Assembly: GCA_900770165.1 (NCBI GenBank)
Contig: CAAGJJ010000088.1
Location: 1-45,044 of the forward strand
DNA length: 45,044 nucleotides
Reading direction: 5' to 3'
DNA from: Clostridia bacterium
GTDB lineage: Bacteria > Bacillota > Clostridia > Oscillospirales > Acutalibacteraceae
The translations under genes were made by a program, and so were the position numbers. Below the pieces are notes generated by a model. It ran no database searches. It had not been told where the DNA came from and was given only the letters and a program-made list of their open reading frames with translations. Below, one piece after another: positions 41,281 through 45,044 of this stretch. Each line of letters begins with the position of its first letter. The stretch's first letter is position 1.

Positions 41281-42354
41281 ATGAGTAGGATAAGGAAAAA
41301 AGATTTAACCAAATATTTTAACCTAATATTACTATTAATAACATTAGGCTTAATGACTTATTTTTGTATATCTGATGGTAACCTTGTTACTTTAGTTAAC
41401 AGTGTACCTAACCTAAATATGTTTTGGTTGGCAATTTCCGTTTTATCGATGTTTATATATTGGCTATTAGATGCAAAAATAATACACAATATAACATCAT
41501 CTATTTATAAAGACAAGTATAAATTTAAAAGTGCTTTTAAAGTTTCAATGGTGGGGCAGTATTTTAACTCAATTACACCATTAGCAATTGCAGGCCAACC
41601 TATGCAGATATTAACAATGGTTAGGCAAGGCATAAGTGCAGGTGTGGCTTTTTCTATTTCGGTGCAAAAGTTTTTAGTTTATCAAACGTCTTTAACTATA
41701 TATTCTTTGCTAGTAATAGTGTTTAAATATGGTTACTTTAGAAGTCATTTTCCTAAATTTATATCTTTAGCATTAGTAGGATTTTTAATACAATCGTTTA
41801 TTGTTGTTTTGCTATTATTGTTTTCTCTTAATAGAGAATTTACTACAAAATTATTGAAGCTTACATTTAAATTGCTTGAAAAAGTTCATATAGTTAAAAA
41901 CGCAAAAGAAAAAAGCAAAAAAATAGAACAACAACTTAATTATTATATATGTAATAATAGAGCTATGAATAAAAATCATAGGTTAGCATTGAAATTATAT
42001 TTATCAACATTTTTACAATTAACGGCATATTATATCATTCCATTTTGTTTATATAAAGCTTTTCATAGTCCTGGTTTTCCAGTAATTGATATGATATCTG
42101 CTCAAGCATTTGTAACAATGATATCGTCTTATACGCCATTGCCAGGTGGAGCCGGAACATCTGAAGGAAGCTTTTTAACTATATTTAATATATTTTTTGA
42201 TAGTGAAATTACTAAGCAAGCTATGTTACTTTGGAGATTTATTGCTTATTATTCTTGTATATTGGTAGGTTCGTTATTTGCAGGATTTGCAGCTAAACAA
42301 GAAAAAATAAATATAGATGAGATAATGAATGAAAATATAAAAAATATTGAATAA
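41281..42354 (+). CDS. Flippase-like integral membrane protein (LPG synthase TM domain family), copy 2
   Basis: 357 aa, about eight membrane helices. It matches copy 1 in SMVGQYFNSITP, GQPMQ, QKFLVYQT and PLPGGAGTSEGSF. GGAG lies about 7 nt before the ATG. Last gene of the cassette, followed by a clear terminator. Having a second flippase-like protein suggests each transferase has its own partner, or that the two act as a pair; neither can be shown from sequence. Confidence 0.8.
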   Translation: MSRIRKKDLTKYFNLILLLITLGLMTYFCISDGNLVTLVNSVPNLNMFWLAISVLSMFIYWLLDAKIIHNITSSIYKDKYKFKSAFKVSMVGQYFNSITPLAIAGQPMQILTMVRQGISAGVAFSISVQKFLVYQTSLTIYSLLVIVFKYGYFRSHFPKFISLALVGFLIQSFIVVLLLLFSLNREFTTKLLKLTFKLLEKVHIVKNAKEKSKKIEQQLNYYICNNRAMNKNHRLALKLYLSTFLQLTAYYIIPFCLYKAFHSPGFPVIDMISAQAFVTMISSYTPLPGGAGTSEGSFLTIFNIFFDSEITKQAMLLWRFIAYYSCILVGSLFAGFAAKQEKINIDEIMNENIKNIE

Positions 42355-42361
42355 AGAAATA

Positions 42362-42400
42362 AAAGGACCTTTATATTAATTATATAATAGGTCCTTTAAT
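42362..42400 (+). terminator. Terminator of the flippase/GT2 cassette
   Basis: A perfect 9-bp stem (42362-42370 with 42389-42397) extended by AT pairs, followed by T-rich sequence, 8 bp after the stop codon. Confidence 0.8.
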
Positions 42401-42447
42401 ATTGTAATTATAAAATATCTATAAATATCTTACTATGTTATTTTGAA

Positions 42448-42514
42448 TTTGACATAAAAAAACAATGTTTTACAACGAGTTATGACAGTTAATACATCAT
42501 ACTTTTAGTATAAT
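42448..42514 (+). promoter_or_regulatory. Candidate Spo0A-activated promoter of spoIIE
   Basis: ATGACA (42482-42487) and a perfect TATAAT (42509-42514) are 21 bp apart. Spo0A-dependent sigma-A promoters such as B. subtilis spoIIE are known for this overlong spacing. TTTGACA at 42448-42454 is, on the other strand, TGTCAAA, one base from the 0A-box core TGTCGAA; TGTCATAA overlaps the -35. Confidence 0.5.
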
Positions 42515-42544
42515 ATTTTTATTAATAACGATGTTTAAAATAAT

Positions 42545-44896
42545 ATGGTGGTGGTTAGATTGAAAGAAATAACAATTGCTCCTCCTAAGAAGTTTAAAAA
42601 TATATTATCAAATAATATATCAAGATCATTAATTGTACAAGTAATATACTTTATATTAGGACTATTATCATCTAGAGGAGCTATATTAGGAGAATATTCT
42701 CCGTTTGGAAATGCATTTATTGCGGCGGTACCATATAATTGTTTACTGTCGTCTTTGGCAGGCGAGATAATAGGTTATATAATACCATCATCTATAGGGT
42801 CAAGCATGAGATATATTGCTTCAATAATAGCTGTTGTTGCAATTCGGTGGACATTAAGTGACTTAAAAAAATTAACATTACATCCCCTTTTTGCTCCAGT
42901 TGTTGCTTTTGTTCCATCAATAGCGACTGGATTAGCTGTAGCAAGTGTCGATGACTTTAAAACATCTGTAGTAATGCTTATAGTTTTTGAATCTTTTTTG
43001 TCTGCTACAGGTGCATACTTTTTTTCTAAGACTATAAAATTTTCTAGAGGAAAACATGGTATAAATGGATTTAACCAAGAGGAATTTGCATGTCTTTCCA
43101 TGACTATTTGTATAACAATACTATCTTTTTCCAATATGTATATTAATGGAATCTCTTTAGGAAGAATATTAGCTGTATTGATAATACTTTTGTGTGCAAG
43201 GTATGCAGGGGTCTCTGGTGGAAGTATATCTGGAATAGCGGCTGGAATAGTCTTTAGTATATCATCTTCATCATTGTCTTATGTTTCTGGATCGTATGCT
43301 TTTGCAGGTATGATGGCAGGGCTCTTTTCGCCTATTGGAAGTTTTGTTACAGCTTTTGCGTTTATAGTTTCAAATGTTATTGTAACTTTTGAAACAGGCG
43401 ATTCAGCTAAAATTATTTTATCGGTGTATGAAACTGTTGCAGCAGCTATTATTTTTATGTTAGTCCCTAGAAATATTTCAGATAAATTTACATTACTATT
43501 TTCTAAACAAAGTAATGCAATTAAAATAGATAGCCTTAGGAATTCTATTACAATGAGGCTGGACTATGTTTCTAAAGCAATGGGAGAAGTAGCTGAATCG
43601 GTTTCTTCAGTGTCTAAAAAGTTATCTAAAATAAATGTACAAAACATAGATGAAGTATGTGTAAATGCAATTAATTATACTTGCAGAGGATGTGGACTTA
43701 AAGTATTCTGTTGGGAAAAGGAACATGATCATACAACAGAAGCCTTTGCAAATATAAGTAATGTATTAGAAAGCAACGGAAGAGTTGAAATAACAGATTT
43801 TCCAAAGACATTTGCACACAGGTGCAGTAAATATCCAGAAATAATAAGATCTATTAATAAGTACTACGATGAGTTTGTTATAAAGGAATCTGCTCAGAAA
43901 AGAATGGGTGAAATTAGAGGCATAATATCGGAGCAATTTATGGGAATGAGCCGTATTTTAAAGGATATAGAAACAGAATTTAAGGAATATGAGAAATTTA
44001 ATGATTCTATAGCAGAAAAATTAATGTCAAGGTTGAAACAAATTGATATAATACCTTTAGATATTAGTTGTAGAGAAAATAAATTTGGAAGATTGTCGAT
44101 AGAAATAGAGATTATGAACTACCAAAGAAAACAATTGGATAATGTAATTATAGGAAAGGAAATATCAGATGTTTGTGGTAGGGTTATGGATATACCTCAA
44201 GTAAGCTATGCAGACGATAGATGTAGAATTCAAGTAAGTGAAAAACCAGAGCTTGATATCGAAATAGGAAGTGCCCAGCATATTTGCAATTATGGGAAAC
44301 TATGTGGCGATAGTTTTTCATATTTTGATGATGGTATGGGGAGAAAAGTTATAGTAATAAGTGATGGTATGGGAACAGGAGGAAGAGCTGCAGTAGATGG
44401 TGCAATGACAACTGGAATTATATCTCAACTTTCAAAGGCTGGTTTAGGATTTAATGCATCGCTTAAAATAGTGAATTCTGCTCTTTTAGCTAAGTCTGGA
44501 GAAGAATCGTTAGCAACTTTAGATATTACTTGTGTAGATATGTTTTCTGGAAAGACAGAATTTTTAAAAGCTGGAGCTTCATCTACATATGTTAGAAAGA
44601 AAAATAGAGTAATTAAAGTTACTAGTCCATCGTTACCTGTGGGAATACTTACAAATGTAGAATTTTCAACTTCAGATATGGTTTTAAATGAGGGAGATTG
44701 GATATTAATGGTATCAGATGGAGCAATAGCAAATGGTGACAAATGGATAGAATCTGAATTTATAGAATATAATGGTGATAGCACTGAAGATTTTGCAAAT
44801 CATATAGTTGATATGGCTGTTAAGAATAAATTTAATGATTATGACGATGATATAACGGCAGTAGCTATGAAAGTAGTAGCAGGAGATATGAAATAA
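42545..44896 (+). CDS. spoIIE: Stage II sporulation protein E, serine phosphatase
   Basis: 783 aa. About ten membrane helices (roughly 25-330), a central FtsZ-binding/regulatory region (330-570) containing the CRGCGLKVFCW cysteine cluster seen in clostridial SpoIIE, and a C-terminal PP2C phosphatase with metal aspartates near Asp607 (SDGMGTGG) and Asp725 (SDGA). It dephosphorylates SpoIIAA to release sigma-F in the forespore and sits at the polar septum. The start is uncertain: ATG 42545 has no good ribosome binding site, while TTG 42560 follows GGTGGTGG and would shorten it by 5 residues. Monocistronic, with its own promoter and terminator. Its presence implies an endospore former. Confidence 0.95.
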   Translation: MVVVRLKEITIAPPKKFKNILSNNISRSLIVQVIYFILGLLSSRGAILGEYSPFGNAFIAAVPYNCLLSSLAGEIIGYIIPSSIGSSMRYIASIIAVVAIRWTLSDLKKLTLHPLFAPVVAFVPSIATGLAVASVDDFKTSVVMLIVFESFLSATGAYFFSKTIKFSRGKHGINGFNQEEFACLSMTICITILSFSNMYINGISLGRILAVLIILLCARYAGVSGGSISGIAAGIVFSISSSSLSYVSGSYAFAGMMAGLFSPIGSFVTAFAFIVSNVIVTFETGDSAKIILSVYETVAAAIIFMLVPRNISDKFTLLFSKQSNAIKIDSLRNSITMRLDYVSKAMGEVAESVSSVSKKLSKINVQNIDEVCVNAINYTCRGCGLKVFCWEKEHDHTTEAFANISNVLESNGRVEITDFPKTFAHRCSKYPEIIRSINKYYDEFVIKESAQKRMGEIRGIISEQFMGMSRILKDIETEFKEYEKFNDSIAEKLMSRLKQIDIIPLDISCRENKFGRLSIEIEIMNYQRKQLDNVIIGKEISDVCGRVMDIPQVSYADDRCRIQVSEKPELDIEIGSAQHICNYGKLCGDSFSYFDDGMGRKVIVISDGMGTGGRAAVDGAMTTGIISQLSKAGLGFNASLKIVNSALLAKSGEESLATLDITCVDMFSGKTEFLKAGASSTYVRKKNRVIKVTSPSLPVGILTNVEFSTSDMVLNEGDWILMVSDGAIANGDKWIESEFIEYNGDSTEDFANHIVDMAVKNKFNDYDDDITAVAMKVVAGDMK

Positions 44897-44898
44897 TA

Positions 44899-44931
44899 AA
44901 AAACAGGGCATTTAAAATTGCCCTGTTTTTT
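44899..44931 (+). terminator. Terminator of spoIIE
   Basis: A perfect 12-bp stem (44899-44910 with 44919-44930), 8-nt loop, flanked by A and T runs; bidirectional in form. Confidence 0.88.
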
Positions 44932-44941
44932 GTATATAGAA

Positions 44942-45044
44942 AACCACGCGTTAGACGCGTGGTTCAGTTTAGCTTAAGTGATGAGGAAGGCAAAAAAACT
45001 CCCTTTGCGATATAATGGAAGTTGCGGTTAGCCGACTGCAACGA
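44942..45044. mobile_element. Possible IS200/IS605-type element end (cut by window edge)
   Basis: A GC-rich perfect 10-bp hairpin with a 3-nt loop (44942-44951 with 44955-44964), then a second hairpin near 45021-45042 (GTTGC with GCAAC). Short, stable hairpins at the tips are typical of IS200/IS605 elements, which lack inverted terminal repeats. The composition stands out from the AT-rich surroundings. No transposase is visible because the window ends here. It could instead be a dispersed palindromic repeat. Confidence 0.35.

Overview
The window looks like chromosome from a low-GC, spore-forming Clostridia (Firmicutes). By eye it is very AT-rich. It has strong AGGAGG-type ribosome binding sites, many TTG and GTG starts, clostridial-type housekeeping proteins (RpoD, RpoB, RpoC, EF-Tu), a SpoIIE sporulation phosphatase, a rubredoxin, and secreted proteins with repeat families (DUF6273-like, GLUG, Listeria-Bacteroides repeat) that are common in gut Clostridia. 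A narrower taxonomic call would be a guess.

Layout. 1-423: a small structured RNA unit with its own promoter and terminator. 424-7235: an accessory region with three secreted proteins: a two-module wall-anchored protein (minus strand), a DUF6273-like protein broken by two compensating frameshifts, and a cysteine-rich GLUG-repeat protein. 7272-11878: a lone leuA, a hexapeptide-repeat acyltransferase, a diacylglycerol glycosyltransferase-like enzyme, a small GNAT protein and a 52-residue rubredoxin. 12021-18300: a VanY-like membrane protein lacking its zinc ligands, rpmE, a YigZ-family protein, then the dgt-dnaG-rpoD-rrf2 unit. 18587-30634: rpoB-rpoC, rpsL-rpsG, fusA and tuf, the core transcription and translation block. 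30737-33680: malQ and an aminotransferase. 33747-37889 (minus): exoA followed by a three-gene GldA/GldF/GldG-like ABC transporter. 38240-42354: a four-gene cassette of two paralogous flippase-like membrane proteins flanking two paralogous GT2 glycosyltransferases. 42545-44896: spoIIE. The right edge carries a GC-rich hairpin resembling an IS200/IS605-type element end.

How the parts relate. The housekeeping block couples replication initiation and sigma factor (dnaG, rpoD), RNA polymerase and elongation factors, each with recognisable sigma-A promoters and terminators. The envelope theme recurs: surface proteins on the left, glycolipid synthesis at 9.8 kb, the VanY-like protein at 12 kb, and the flippase/GT2 cassette at 38-42 kb. 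spoIIE has a promoter whose -35 and -10 are 21 bp apart, the layout known for Spo0A-activated promoters.

The items most worth a second look are the VanY-like pseudoenzyme, the flippase-GT-GT-flippase cassette, the unassigned small RNA and the doubly frameshifted secreted protein. I found no CRISPR array, no tRNA or rRNA gene, and no clear defence or novel multi-gene system. The four-gene envelope cassette is the nearest thing to an undescribed system.
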